Shown: positions 16,396 through 24,973 of the stretch, one piece after another
Numbering within the stretch: position 1 is the first letter of the stretch
How the letters are laid out: the number at the start of each line of letters is the position of its first letter
Assembly: GCF_009680455.1 (NCBI RefSeq)
Contig: NZ_WKRD01000003.1
Coordinates: forward strand, 1-64,000
Reading direction: 5' to 3'
DNA: 64,000 nucleotides
Source: Lachnospira eligens
Lineage (GTDB): Bacteria; Bacillota; Clostridia; Lachnospirales; Lachnospiraceae
The notes under the pieces: model-generated
Databases searched by the model: none
Seen by the model: only the letters and a program-made list of their open reading frames with translations
Told to the model about the DNA's origin: nothing
Made by a program: the position numbers and the translations under genes

Positions 16396-16914
16396 ATGTA
16401 TCTTATATCAGCATATTTTGATGAACATGTAACAAAGGGATTGCAGAGGTTAATTGATAATATTGCAAAAGAAACAGGTAATACTTATATGATTGAGAAT
16501 AATGTTCCTCCGCATCTGACAATTTCAAGCTTCGAAACAAGAAAACCTGATAATCTTAAGGAAGAATTCATGAAGCTTAATAAAATAGGTGCAGGAGAGA
16601 TAAATATATTTTCAATCGGGCAGTTTCTGCCGTATGTTATGTATGCTACACCTGTTCTGGACGAATATTTAATGCATCTTTCCAATGAGGTGTATGATAT
16701 ATTTTCTGCAAGAGAAGATGTAACAATTAATCGTTGTTACAAACCATATAACTGGTTTCCACACATAACATTGGGAAAGAAACTTGAAAAAGAACAGATG
16801 ATAATGGCAATGAGAGTATTACAGACACATTTTGTTCCAATAAAAGGGAAAATAGTAAGGGTTGGATTGTCACAGACTAATCCACATAAGGATATTATAC
16901 AATTTAATATATGA
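16396..16914 (+). CDS. 2'-5' RNA ligase family (2H phosphoesterase)
   Basis: Protein of about 172 residues with the two hallmark HxT/S motifs of the 2H superfamily: PPHLTIS (near residue 40) and FPHITLG (near residue 123). These place two catalytic histidines in a bilobal cleft that hydrolyses or forms 2'-5' or cyclic phosphodiester bonds in RNA or nucleotides. The start at 16,396 is chosen because GAGG sits six bases upstream and the protein then begins directly with the first beta strand (MYLISAYFD); an ATG at 16,384 is an alternative. It is a single gene without obvious operon partners. Confidence 0.85.
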   Translation: MYLISAYFDEHVTKGLQRLIDNIAKETGNTYMIENNVPPHLTISSFETRKPDNLKEEFMKLNKIGAGEINIFSIGQFLPYVMYATPVLDEYLMHLSNEVYDIFSAREDVTINRCYKPYNWFPHITLGKKLEKEQMIMAMRVLQTHFVPIKGKIVRVGLSQTNPHKDIIQFNI

Positions 16915-17000
16915 TAGTGTAACCGGGGGAGGGAGAATGGATTTTAGTTGATACTGAAGATGAGATGGTGGCTATTTTTTTACAACAGAGGATATATTTT

Positions 17001-17729
17001 ATGCAACAACAGAAATTATTAAGCCTTATAAGACAGGCAATAGAAGATTACAACATGATAGAGGAAGGCGATAAGATTGCCGTTGGAGTATCAGGTGGCA
17101 AGGATTCGCTTGCATTGCTGCATGCAATGAAGATACTTAACAGGTTTTATCCGAAGAAGTTTGAACTGTATGCAATTAACTGTAATGTTGGATTTGAGGG
17201 AATGGATTTTACAGGAGTGAGGAAGTTCTGTGAGAGTATAAATGTGCCATATGAACAGGTTGATACAGAGATTGCGAAGATTGTCTTTGAGGATAATAAA
17301 GATGAAAGACCATGTTCACTGTGTGCGAAGCTTAGAAAAGGCGCAATGTATAAGAGGCTTGGAGAGCTTGGAATCAATAAGATTGCATATGCACATAATA
17401 AGGACGATTTTATAGAAACAGCATTAATGTCTCTTATATATGAAGGGCGGTTTTACGCATTTCCACCAGTTACATATCTGCCAGAGGCAGGGGTTACGGT
17501 TATACGGCCAATGATGTATGTGCCGGAAAAGGGTGTGGCTAATTTTGTGATTAATCAGGGAATCAAGGTTGTTAAGAACACCTGTCCGGTTGATGGTTCA
17601 ACTAAGAGGGAATATGCCAAGCAGCTTATGGAGCAGATTAATAGAGAAAATCCGGGAACTAAGGACAGAATTATGCATGCAGTTGTGAACGGAAGATTTG
17701 AGGACTGGCCAGAAGTGCATAGAAATTGA
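17001..17729 (+). CDS. TtcA-like tRNA 2-thiolation protein (PP-loop ATPase)
   Basis: A 242-residue N-type ATP pyrophosphatase. The PP-loop is SGGKDSLALLHAM (about residues 30-42). CSLCAKLRKG (near 100) supplies the CxxC typical of TtcA/TtuA-type enzymes, with a third cysteine later in NTCPVDG. Family members adenylate a tRNA base and replace oxygen with sulfur, usually with an iron-sulfur cluster held by such cysteines; 2-thiocytidine at tRNA position 32 is the best-known product. The ATG at 17,001 follows GAGGATATATTTT; an in-frame start at 16,965 is less likely. The assignment to TtcA rather than another TtcA/TtuA subfamily is tentative. Confidence 0.82.
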   Translation: MQQQKLLSLIRQAIEDYNMIEEGDKIAVGVSGGKDSLALLHAMKILNRFYPKKFELYAINCNVGFEGMDFTGVRKFCESINVPYEQVDTEIAKIVFEDNKDERPCSLCAKLRKGAMYKRLGELGINKIAYAHNKDDFIETALMSLIYEGRFYAFPPVTYLPEAGVTVIRPMMYVPEKGVANFVINQGIKVVKNTCPVDGSTKREYAKQLMEQINRENPGTKDRIMHAVVNGRFEDWPEVHRN

Positions 17730-17799
17730 AAATAACTGTTGATACAACACCAATGAGATAATAGAATAATATTAAATCTATTTATAAGGAGATACGAAC

Positions 17800-17907
17800 A
17801 TGAGAAGATTTCATCTCTGGGTAATGGCAGGTGTTGATACAAGACAGCTTACACCTTGTGATGACCCTGACCACGCATGGGTAAAGGCTGTAGAGAAGAT
17901 GGTGTAA
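17800..17907 (+). CDS. Small 35-residue protein
   Basis: The gene has AAGGAGATACGAAC upstream, an excellent ribosome binding site, and codes for a compact 35-residue peptide rich in Asp, His and Trp (MRRFHLWVMAG ... TPCDDPDHAWVKAVEKMV). It has no signal peptide or membrane helix. It lies 70 bases after the TtcA-like gene and is easily missed by gene finders because of its length. The ordered composition (three aromatic and several metal-capable side chains) suggests it is real. I do not recognise it. Confidence 0.6.
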   Translation: MRRFHLWVMAGVDTRQLTPCDDPDHAWVKAVEKMV

Positions 17908-18066
17908 TGTATTTTGAACAAGGCATATGTGGAATCAGATATGAATTAAAAGGCTTAATTAAAAGCTGAACATTAAAGGCTGAATATTAAGAAAAATATT
18001 GAAACTTTTTATCGATAATGATATATTTAGTGTATAAAATTTTAACAGATTCGAGGTAAAATAATA

Positions 18067-18531
18067 ATGATTTACGCATCACTTAATGCAAAAAAAGGTA
18101 ACTACCAGTACCCAGCAGCTATTAATACTGCACTTGAATTTCTTGCAAAGCCAGAGACAGCTGAGCTTCCAGTAGGAAGATATGAACTTGATGGAGATAA
18201 CATTTTTGTTCTTATTCAGGATCAGACAACAGCTCCAGTTGAGAATAAGCGTGCAGAAAGTCACAGAAATTATATTGATATCCAGTATCTTTTCACAGGA
18301 AAAGAAGTTCAGGGATATGCACCACTTCTTCCAGGAGTTACAGGTGAAGAGCCAGCTGGTAAAGACAATATCTTTTATGAGACAGTAGAGAATGAGCAGT
18401 TCGTTACATTACATCCTGGTGAATTTACAGTATACTTTACTAATGATATCCACCGCCCTAATTGTACAATGGATGAGCCTGTTAATATCCATAAGGCAGT
18501 TGTTAAGATTAAGGAAAGTCTTATTAAGTAA
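18067..18531 (+). CDS. YhcH/YjgK/YiaL family protein
   Basis: A 154-residue cupin-like protein of the YhcH/YjgK/YiaL (DUF386) family. Diagnostic segments are SHRNYIDIQYLFTGKE, TLHPGEFTVYFTNDIHRPN and the HKAVVKIK end; the histidines and glutamate form a metal site in known structures. Relatives are linked to sialic acid and sugar-acid metabolism, possibly as anomerases or isomerases. GAGGTAAAATAATA precedes the start and a terminator follows. The 159-bp gap before it has an AT-rich stretch with AAAGGCTTAA/AAAGGCTGAA repeats and probably its promoter. Confidence 0.88.
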   Translation: MIYASLNAKKGNYQYPAAINTALEFLAKPETAELPVGRYELDGDNIFVLIQDQTTAPVENKRAESHRNYIDIQYLFTGKEVQGYAPLLPGVTGEEPAGKDNIFYETVENEQFVTLHPGEFTVYFTNDIHRPNCTMDEPVNIHKAVVKIKESLIK

Positions 18532-18577
18532 TTGGAATAGTTGACTTGTTGATACAATATAATATTTAAAACAGAAG

Positions 18578-18620
18578 CACCATAAGAAGCGAATGCAATG
18601 TATTCTTATGGTGTTTTTTG
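18578..18620 (+). terminator. Rho-independent terminator after yhcH
   Basis: CACCATAAGAA (18,578-18,588) pairs with TTCTTATGGTG (18,603-18,613) and is followed by six T. It ends the YhcH transcript. Confidence 0.85.
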
Positions 18621-18652
18621 TATTAATAAAGGACAGAATAAATGGAAAAATG

Positions 18653-18681
18653 TTGCTATTAGTTATATATGTTTGTATAAT
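18653..18681 (+). promoter_or_regulatory. Promoter of the permease gene
   Basis: TTGCTA (18,653-18,658), a 17-base spacer and TATAAT (18,676-18,681) lie 50 bases before the permease start. Confidence 0.6.
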
Positions 18682-18730
18682 ACAGTTAAAAGTTTGTTAT
18701 TAATTTAACATGTGATGGGGGTTATTTAAT

Positions 18731-20089
18731 ATGTTAGCAGAGCAGGTATTGGCATTAATTATTTTCATTTCTATGTTTGTATTGATAGTTCTTGATAAGA
18801 TAGAGAGGCATTATGTGACGCTTGGATGTGGGGCATTGACGCTGATTGGGGTATTTGGAATTATCATGAGGTCGCCGGAGGCGGTTATTAGTACTCTTAA
18901 TTTAAGAAGCATTTTTACATCAGGTTTCTGGTATCAGTCCGGAGCTGCTGAAGAGGCAGTAACAGGGATTAACTGGTCGACCATTATATTTATTGCGGGT
19001 ATGATGATTATGGTTGAGGTTATGGCTGCCGCCGGATTTTTCAGATGGCTGTGTATGCTTCTGGCTAAGGCTGTACACTATCGTACAAGAGCATTGTTTA
19101 TTACATTTATGATAATGTCTTTTGGACTGGCTATGTTTATAGACAGTATAACGGTTATATTGTTTCTTGCAGCTGTATCTATTGAGCTTGCCAAGCTGCT
19201 AAAGTTTAACCCGGTGCCAATGATTTTATCAGAGATATTCTGTGCTAATCTGGGCGGCTCGGCAACAATGTGCGGAGATCCGCCTAATATAATTATTGGT
19301 ACATCACTTAATTTTTCATTTTCAACATTTATTACCCATACAGGACTGATTGCAGTAATCAGTCTGGTATTTATTGTGGTTTATTTTCTTATAGCATATA
19401 GAAAAGAACTGGAATCGTCACCGGATATTGATAAACTGGCTGAATCTATGCCAAGTCCGGCAGAGACTATTACGAACAGAAGGGATTTTGCATTAAGCTG
19501 CGTTATATTCATGTGTGCGGTTGTATTGCTTGTAACGCATGCACTGACAGGACTTACGGTTGCATTTATAGGACTTGTTATAGCAATATTTTCACTTATT
19601 GTATCAGGCAGGAAGGCTTTACATATGTTGAAGTCTATTGATTATAAAACACTTTTGTTCTTTTTAGGACTGTTTATCGTTGTAGGTGGGCTTGAACAGA
19701 CGGGAATATTAGAGATTATTGCTGCATTTATAGGCCGTGTGAGCAAAGGTAATCTTAAACTTATGGTTGCAATTATTATTATTATTTCAGCATTTGCAAG
19801 TGCACTTATTGATAATATTCCTTTTGCAGCAACTATGGTACCGGTTATTAAGAGTCTGGCTGCGACACAAGGGGTTGACCTTTCTGTTCTTGCGTGGGCA
19901 CTTTCTATGGGAACTGATGTAGGTGGAAGTGCAACACCTATAGGTGCATCTGCTAATGTTGTCGGAACATCAGTTGCAGCTAAGAATGGTTATATGATTG
20001 GTTGGGGTAAGTATTGTCGCACAGCTGTTCCGGCAACTATAATAGTTGTGCTTATATCTATGGTGTGCATATTTGTAAGGTATTGTTAA
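18731..20089 (+). CDS. ArsB/NhaD/SLC13-type ion or anion permease
   Basis: A 452-residue integral membrane protein of the ion-transporter (IT) superfamily (ArsB/CitM/P-protein). It has about eleven or twelve hydrophobic segments and the conserved half-site loops NLGGSATMCGDPPNIIIGT in the first half and TDVGGSATPIGASANVVGTS in the second, the two inverted re-entrant motifs of this fold. It also has the characteristic FFLGLFIVVGGLEQTG. Substrates in the family include arsenite, citrate, sulfate and sodium/protons; none can be fixed here. GATGGGGGTTATTTAAT precedes the ATG. The next gene follows within 40 bases. Confidence 0.85.
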   Translation: MLAEQVLALIIFISMFVLIVLDKIERHYVTLGCGALTLIGVFGIIMRSPEAVISTLNLRSIFTSGFWYQSGAAEEAVTGINWSTIIFIAGMMIMVEVMAAAGFFRWLCMLLAKAVHYRTRALFITFMIMSFGLAMFIDSITVILFLAAVSIELAKLLKFNPVPMILSEIFCANLGGSATMCGDPPNIIIGTSLNFSFSTFITHTGLIAVISLVFIVVYFLIAYRKELESSPDIDKLAESMPSPAETITNRRDFALSCVIFMCAVVLLVTHALTGLTVAFIGLVIAIFSLIVSGRKALHMLKSIDYKTLLFFLGLFIVVGGLEQTGILEIIAAFIGRVSKGNLKLMVAIIIIISAFASALIDNIPFAATMVPVIKSLAATQGVDLSVLAWALSMGTDVGGSATPIGASANVVGTSVAAKNGYMIGWGKYCRTAVPATIIVVLISMVCIFVRYC

Positions 20090-20127
20090 TTCTTCGTGCA
20101 CAAAATGTGTACAGAAATGGGGGTTTT

Positions 20128-20733
20128 ATGGGAGAACAGTTGATTATTTCTATAAGTCGTGAATTCGGAAGCGGAGGACATGAGATAGCAAGGAAGCTGG
20201 CAGACAGATTAGGACTTGCATTTTATGACAGATGCATGTTGGACGAGATTGCAGAACAGATGAATGCTGATGTGTCAGATTTTCACAAATATGATGAAAA
20301 GCCGGGAAACCGTCTCCTGTCGAGGCGTGTAGGTAATCACACCAATTCTTATGAAGAGATTATTGCCCAGTTTCAGTTTGATTATATCCGTAAGAAAGCT
20401 GAGAGCGGAGAATCATTTGTAGTAGTCGGCAGATGTTCAGAGAATGTACTTAAGGATTATGACTGCCTTATATCCGTATTTGTAACAGGTGATAAGGAGC
20501 ATAAGATACAGAGAGTTATGGAGCATTTTGACTTATCCGAATCAGAGGCATATACTAAAATGCGTAGACACGACAGAACAAGAAAACAGTATCATAACAG
20601 ATACTCAGAAGGTAAATGGGGAGATGCAACATATTATGATATGTGTATCAACAGCAGTCCTCTGGGAATAGAGAAAACTGTTAATGTTCTGGAGAATTAT
20701 GTGAAAGAAAGAACAGGTAATCAGGAGCTTTAA
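20128..20733 (+). CDS. Cytidylate kinase-like protein
   Basis: A 201-residue P-loop protein of the cytidylate kinase-like family (Cytidylate_kin2). The N-terminus ISISREFGSGGHEIARKLADRLG gives a modified Walker A (REFGSGGHEIA) typical of this group rather than classical GxxGxGKS. Later segments include VVVGRCSENVLKDY and RRHDRTRKQYHNRYS, the arginine-rich lid. The true cmk is normally fused or paired with IspH/rpsA, so this is probably a paralogue with an unknown nucleotide substrate. The ATG at 20,128 has ATGGGGG upstream; a longer reading would overlap the permease. Confidence 0.85.
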   Translation: MGEQLIISISREFGSGGHEIARKLADRLGLAFYDRCMLDEIAEQMNADVSDFHKYDEKPGNRLLSRRVGNHTNSYEEIIAQFQFDYIRKKAESGESFVVVGRCSENVLKDYDCLISVFVTGDKEHKIQRVMEHFDLSESEAYTKMRRHDRTRKQYHNRYSEGKWGDATYYDMCINSSPLGIEKTVNVLENYVKERTGNQEL

Positions 20734-20735
20734 TT

Positions 20736-21452
20736 ATGAAATACACAATAGACACACATACTCATACACTTGTAAGCGGTCATGCATATAACACAATTGA
20801 TGAGATGGCAGCTTACGCAGCAGGTATAGGAGTTACGCACCTTGCGATAACTGACCATGCACCCAAGATGCCGGGAAGCGCAGGTATATTATATTTTTCT
20901 AATATGAAGATAATTCCAAGAGAAAAATGTGGTGTCAGGATATATATGGGTTGTGAAGCTAATATTATGGACTATGATGGAAATATTGATCTTAAAGAAT
21001 ATGGACTTAAGGGCTGTGATGTTGTAATAGCAAGCCTTCATATTCCATGTATCAAGCCCGGAAGTATAGAGCAGAATACGAATGCATTAATTAAAGCAAT
21101 GGATAATCCATATGTTAATATTATAGGACACCCTGATGATTCAAGGTATCCTGTCGATTATGAAAAGCTTGTAAAGGCCGCTAAGGAAAAGCATGTGCTT
21201 CTTGAACTTAATAATACATCATTGAATCCGGATGGCCCAAGACAGGGAGCTTTTGAGAATGATGTTAAGATGCTTAACATATGTAAGGAATTAGGAGTCT
21301 GCATATCTATAGGAAGTGATGCACATATAAAAGAGGGAGTATGTGAATTTGACAGAGCCTATAAGGTTATAGAAGATACACAGTTTCCAGAAGAACTTAT
21401 TGTTAATAGTGATTACAGTTTATATGAATCATATATTGGAAAGAAGAATTAA
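20736..21452 (+). CDS. PHP-domain phosphatase (YcdX-like)
   Basis: A 238-residue PHP hydrolase. Metal-binding motifs are visible: DTHTHT (residues 6-11), AITDHAP (about 39-45), GCEANI, ASLHIP, GHPDDSRYP and SIGSDAH, together the histidine/aspartate set of the trinuclear YcdX-type phosphatases. It starts three bases after the kinase-like gene and belongs to the same transcript. The physiological phosphoester is not known. The converging azlD gene follows with a short AT-rich gap. Confidence 0.88.
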   Translation: MKYTIDTHTHTLVSGHAYNTIDEMAAYAAGIGVTHLAITDHAPKMPGSAGILYFSNMKIIPREKCGVRIYMGCEANIMDYDGNIDLKEYGLKGCDVVIASLHIPCIKPGSIEQNTNALIKAMDNPYVNIIGHPDDSRYPVDYEKLVKAAKEKHVLLELNNTSLNPDGPRQGAFENDVKMLNICKELGVCISIGSDAHIKEGVCEFDRAYKVIEDTQFPEELIVNSDYSLYESYIGKKN

Positions 21453-21479
21453 AATCAATTTCATTTCTATTATGAATTA

Positions 21480-21791
21480 TTAGAATCTTATAAGTTCAAC
21501 AAGAAATACTGCTACACATGACGCTATAGCAACAGTTGTAAGACCTTTGCCTTTCAAAGCAAATATTACGGCTGTCAAAAGTCCTGCAGCTGCACCAACC
21601 CACCAGCTGGTTGCATAGAATATTGCAGGAATTGTCATTGCTGTAAGAACTGCATAAGGTATGTAATAAAGAAAAGAACGGACAAAGCGGTTGTTAATCT
21701 TTTCCTTAATTGCAGTGAAAGGTATAACTCTTATAAGGTAGGTTGTGCCTGCAAGTATAAGCAGATATATAAAGAAAATACTGTTTTTCAT
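21480..21791 (-). CDS. azlD: AzlD branched-chain amino acid exporter subunit
   Basis: A 103-residue membrane protein with about four helices and the AzlD-type opening FFIYLLILAGTTYLIRVIPF. AzlD works with AzlC as a branched-chain amino acid exporter. The ATG at 21,791 is preferred because GGAGGAACTT lies directly upstream; a TTG at 21,803 would place the ribosome binding site inside the gene. It is 17 bases downstream of azlC in one operon. Confidence 0.9.
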   Translation of the reverse strand: MKNSIFFIYLLILAGTTYLIRVIPFTAIKEKINNRFVRSFLYYIPYAVLTAMTIPAIFYATSWWVGAAAGLLTAVIFALKGKGLTTVAIASCVAVFLVELIRF

Positions 21792-21808
21792 AAGTTCCTC
21801 CAATAAGA

Positions 21809-22516
21809 TTAATTATTGCTGTTATCAGCTTCATCAGATACCGGAAAGAATATTGAACCGATAATGGCAGCTGTGATAGCAACAATTGTTATTGTTATAC
21901 CGCTGGAAATTTTAGAAAGAAGCGGTATGTAGTAGAATAAGCAGCTAAGTATAATTGCAATGATTACGACAATCAGGACGGGGCGAGCTTTCTTCATCTC
22001 TGGAACAACCACGGCAACGAACATTCCATAGATTGCAACACTTAAAGCACTCATAAGGCGGTCTGGAAGAATATTTCCAAGAATAGCACCAATAAATGTG
22101 CCTAATGCCCAGCCCAGATAAGGCAGGGTAGCAAGTCCTGCAAAGTAGCTGCGCTTGATTTCGTCTTCTTTAGTTGCTACTGCAAATATTTCATCAGTTA
22201 TAAAGAAACCGAGAAGCCAGCGGTATATGCCACTGAAACGGCTGTCGGCTTTCTGTCCGATTGATATAGACATGAAAGAGTACCTTATATTAATAGTAAT
22301 CTGTGATATAAGCATCTGAATATACTGTCCTGGATGAATCATAATGCCGATTCCTGCAAACTGTCCGGCAGAGGTTACTGTTGTCATAGATATGAGAACG
22401 GCCTGCCACCAGCTAAGACCAAAGGATACAGCCATAATTCCAAAGGTAAAAGAAACTGACAGATATCCGAGTGCAATTGGTATGCCGGTTATTAGTCCGC
22501 GTTTATAATTATTCAT
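21809..22516 (-). CDS. azlC: AzlC branched-chain amino acid exporter subunit
   Basis: A 235-residue integral membrane protein with the AzlC signature GIPIALGYLSVSFTFGIMAV and QAVLISMTTVTSAGQFAGIGI. It is the main subunit of the AzlCD exporter for leucine, isoleucine and valine (and azaleucine). The ATG at 22,516 has GGAG nine bases upstream; another in-frame ATG at 22,531 lacks a ribosome binding site. The 145-bp gap to the right contains AT-rich promoter-like sequence. Confidence 0.9.
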   Translation of the reverse strand: MNNYKRGLITGIPIALGYLSVSFTFGIMAVSFGLSWWQAVLISMTTVTSAGQFAGIGIMIHPGQYIQMLISQITINIRYSFMSISIGQKADSRFSGIYRWLLGFFITDEIFAVATKEDEIKRSYFAGLATLPYLGWALGTFIGAILGNILPDRLMSALSVAIYGMFVAVVVPEMKKARPVLIVVIIAIILSCLFYYIPLLSKISSGITITIVAITAAIIGSIFFPVSDEADNSNN

Positions 22517-22661
22517 TTTATTTATCTCCATGTATACAATGTCTGGGTTAATATAGTAAAGTCATTTTTATATTCTATCATACATTTGCCATAAAATCAC
22601 TTGAGAAATATTAATAAATAAATTGATGAATATGTAATATTAAAAAGGGCAGAGAAAGCGG

Positions 22662-23720
22662 CTATCTGCCAGCTTTCTCTGCCTGTTTGTTATTGTACAT
22701 ATTTTTATCTGCTTTATCAAAGAGTGTCCTTAATGTGCAATTCTCATAATCAGAAGAGAATGCACAACCATGAGCATAACTTATCTTAAAAGCTTTTCCA
22801 AGCTCATTGAATTCGGATATTTCTTTGTCAAGCTGTCTGAGAATATCAGTAACTTCATCCTTAGTAGTGTTATATATTACGGCAATAAATTCATCGCCAC
22901 CATATCGTCCAACAAAATTGTTAGAAGGAACAGCATTTCTTAAAAGCCTTGCAAAATTAAGAATCAACTGGTCACCAACGGAATGACCAAGTGTATCATT
23001 GACCTTCTTAAGATTATTGAGGTCAAACATAATACATGCAGTAGAATCAGTAATAAATTGCGAAGTTCTGAATATTTCTTCACATTTACTCTTGTTAGGA
23101 AGACCTGTGTGCAGGTCAAGAAATGCCTGCTTTTCAAGCTGTTTATTCTTTTTGGTGATTACAATTGCATTAATGAAATGATTAATTATAAATATTATTA
23201 TAATGATCATATCTATTGCTGTAAAAGTTTCAAATAATCTTATATTACATGCAATTCTTTCAGAATACTTTTCAGCAGCAGAAACAGTCTGGTCAGCAAG
23301 CTGGAAGTATTCTTCACTGAGATTTACAATATCAGTGTTTTCATAACCATATTCACGGACTTTATATATTTCGTCCTTTAGTAAAATCCAGAAAGCAATC
23401 TGTGTATCAAGTTTTTTTTCATAATCATTGTTATCAAGTTTGATAAGATTATAATCGCCATCTTTATATTTAAGATCTTCAAGAATTCCATCAAGATAAT
23501 TGATGAGCTCATCATTAGGATTACCAGTGATTTCAAGCTTGACTTCTCTTTGAGTAGCACCTCTGACAAGACCGGTATAGTTAATAACTCTGGCAGTTCC
23601 CTGTAATTTTCCTATAAGAACCATCATTATTGCTACAAGAACAATAAGAATAACGATAAGACAGCTTTCAATAACAGTATTGATTGTTTTTATATGTTTT
23701 CCGTGTTTGTGTATTTTCAT
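22662..23720 (-). CDS. Membrane GGDEF protein (diguanylate cyclase)
   Basis: A 352-residue protein with an N-terminal membrane helix (about 14-38), an extracytoplasmic helical sensor region (about 40-160), a second helix (AIDMIIIIIFIINHFINAIVI) and a C-terminal GGDEF domain (about 200-350). The active-site motif GRYGGDEF is intact, as are the DLNNLKKVNDTLGHSVGD metal and guanine segments, so it should make cyclic di-GMP. The inhibitory RxxD site expected just before GGDEF is absent (SNNFVG). AAGGTGAG precedes the ATG. The extracytoplasmic ligand is unknown. Confidence 0.92.
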   Translation of the reverse strand: MKIHKHGKHIKTINTVIESCLIVILIVLVAIMMVLIGKLQGTARVINYTGLVRGATQREVKLEITGNPNDELINYLDGILEDLKYKDGDYNLIKLDNNDYEKKLDTQIAFWILLKDEIYKVREYGYENTDIVNLSEEYFQLADQTVSAAEKYSERIACNIRLFETFTAIDMIIIIIFIINHFINAIVITKKNKQLEKQAFLDLHTGLPNKSKCEEIFRTSQFITDSTACIMFDLNNLKKVNDTLGHSVGDQLILNFARLLRNAVPSNNFVGRYGGDEFIAVIYNTTKDEVTDILRQLDKEISEFNELGKAFKISYAHGCAFSSDYENCTLRTLFDKADKNMYNNKQAEKAGR

Positions 23721-23895
23721 ATCTCACCTTATAAAATAATTGTTACATAAATACTATAAAATCGGTACTTTAGTACTATATCAATATGCTGTATAAATGT
23801 CAATACAATAAATGTAAATTATGAATGAATCCGACTGAAAATGAATGAAAGTGGTAATGACATTTATCAGTATGCAAGTATACATATGTTGTGCA

Positions 23896-23924
23896 TTGAC
23901 ACATAAGTATTGCAATATTAAAAT
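23896..23924 (+). promoter_or_regulatory. Promoter of nfo
   Basis: TTGACA (23,896-23,901), a 17-base spacer and TAAAAT (23,919-23,924) form a good sigma-A promoter in the 272-bp divergent gap. The rest of the gap is AT-rich with nothing else recognisable. Confidence 0.65.
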
Positions 23925-23992
23925 TAATTCGTTTGGATTTTCTAACCGGACAGATAATAATTTATACAGGTTAAATATTGGAGGAATCATAT

Positions 23993-24859
23993 ATGTCAAA
24001 TATAAAGCTTGGAAGTCATGTGGGAATGGCAGGTAAGGAAATGTTTCTTGCATCTGCGAGGGAAGCAGTATCTTATGGTGCTAATGTATTTATGTTATAC
24101 ACAGGTGCGCCACAGAATACAAGAAGAAAAGAAATAAGTGAGCTTAATATAGAAGCTGGCTGGAAGTATGCTAAGGAACATGGAATTGAGGAGATTATTG
24201 TACATGCACCTTATATAATCAATCTTGCGAATACAATTAAGCCAGAGACTTATGAGCTTGCTGTTGAATTTCTTGAAAAAGAAATTATAAGGACTGCTGC
24301 CATGGGAAGCCATATAATGGTGCTTCATCCAGGAAGCCATGTTAATGCCGGAGTTGAAGCCGGAACCGCACAGATTATCAAAGGACTTAATACAGTGCTT
24401 AACCAGAACAATGATGATGTATATATTGCACTTGAGACAATGGCTGGCAAGGGAAGCGAGATAGGCAGGACATTTGAAGAGCTTAAGGCAATCTATGATG
24501 GAGTTGACAAGAAGGACAGATTGAGAGTGTGCTTTGATACATGTCATGTTAATGATGCTGGTTATGATTTAGTTAATCATTATGATGAAGTATTTGCAGA
24601 ATTTGACAGGGTGATTGGTCTCGACCAGATAGCAGTATTTCATATCAATGACAGCATGAATCCGCTTGGAGCGCATAAGGACAGACATGCCAACATTGAC
24701 AAGGGAAATATCGGATATGAGACTCTTCACAGACTTGTCCATGATGAAAGATTCTTAGATGTTCCTAAGATTCTTGAGACCCCATGGGTAGCAGTTGAGG
24801 GAACTGATAAGAAAGAGCCTCCTTATAAGGAAGAGATAGCGTGGCTTTTAGAGAAATAA
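23993..24859 (+). CDS. nfo: Deoxyribonuclease IV (AP endonuclease)
   Basis: A 288-residue TIM-barrel endonuclease IV that cleaves DNA 5' of abasic sites in base excision repair. Metal-binding segments of the family are present: SHVGMAG at the start, [58 protein letters not shown] and LETPW near the end. Length is normal. GGAGGAATCATAT gives the ribosome binding site for the ATG at 23,993; an in-frame TTG at 23,978 precedes that site and is rejected. Confidence 0.96.
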   Translation: MSNIKLGSHVGMAGKEMFLASAREAVSYGANVFMLYTGAPQNTRRKEISELNIEAGWKYAKEHGIEEIIVHAPYIINLANTIKPETYELAVEFLEKEIIRTAAMGSHIMVLHPGSHVNAGVEAGTAQIIKGLNTVLNQNNDDVYIALETMAGKGSEIGRTFEELKAIYDGVDKKDRLRVCFDTCHVNDAGYDLVNHYDEVFAEFDRVIGLDQIAVFHINDSMNPLGAHKDRHANIDKGNIGYETLHRLVHDERFLDVPKILETPWVAVEGTDKKEPPYKEEIAWLLEK

Positions 24860-24973
24860 TGTGAAAATGCTGTTTTTTCGTTTTATTATAATTTTTGAAC
24901 TGATTTTTTGTATTTATATTAGTACAATCTGGATATAATGGGTTCATAATCACAATGAACGGAGGAATAGAAT

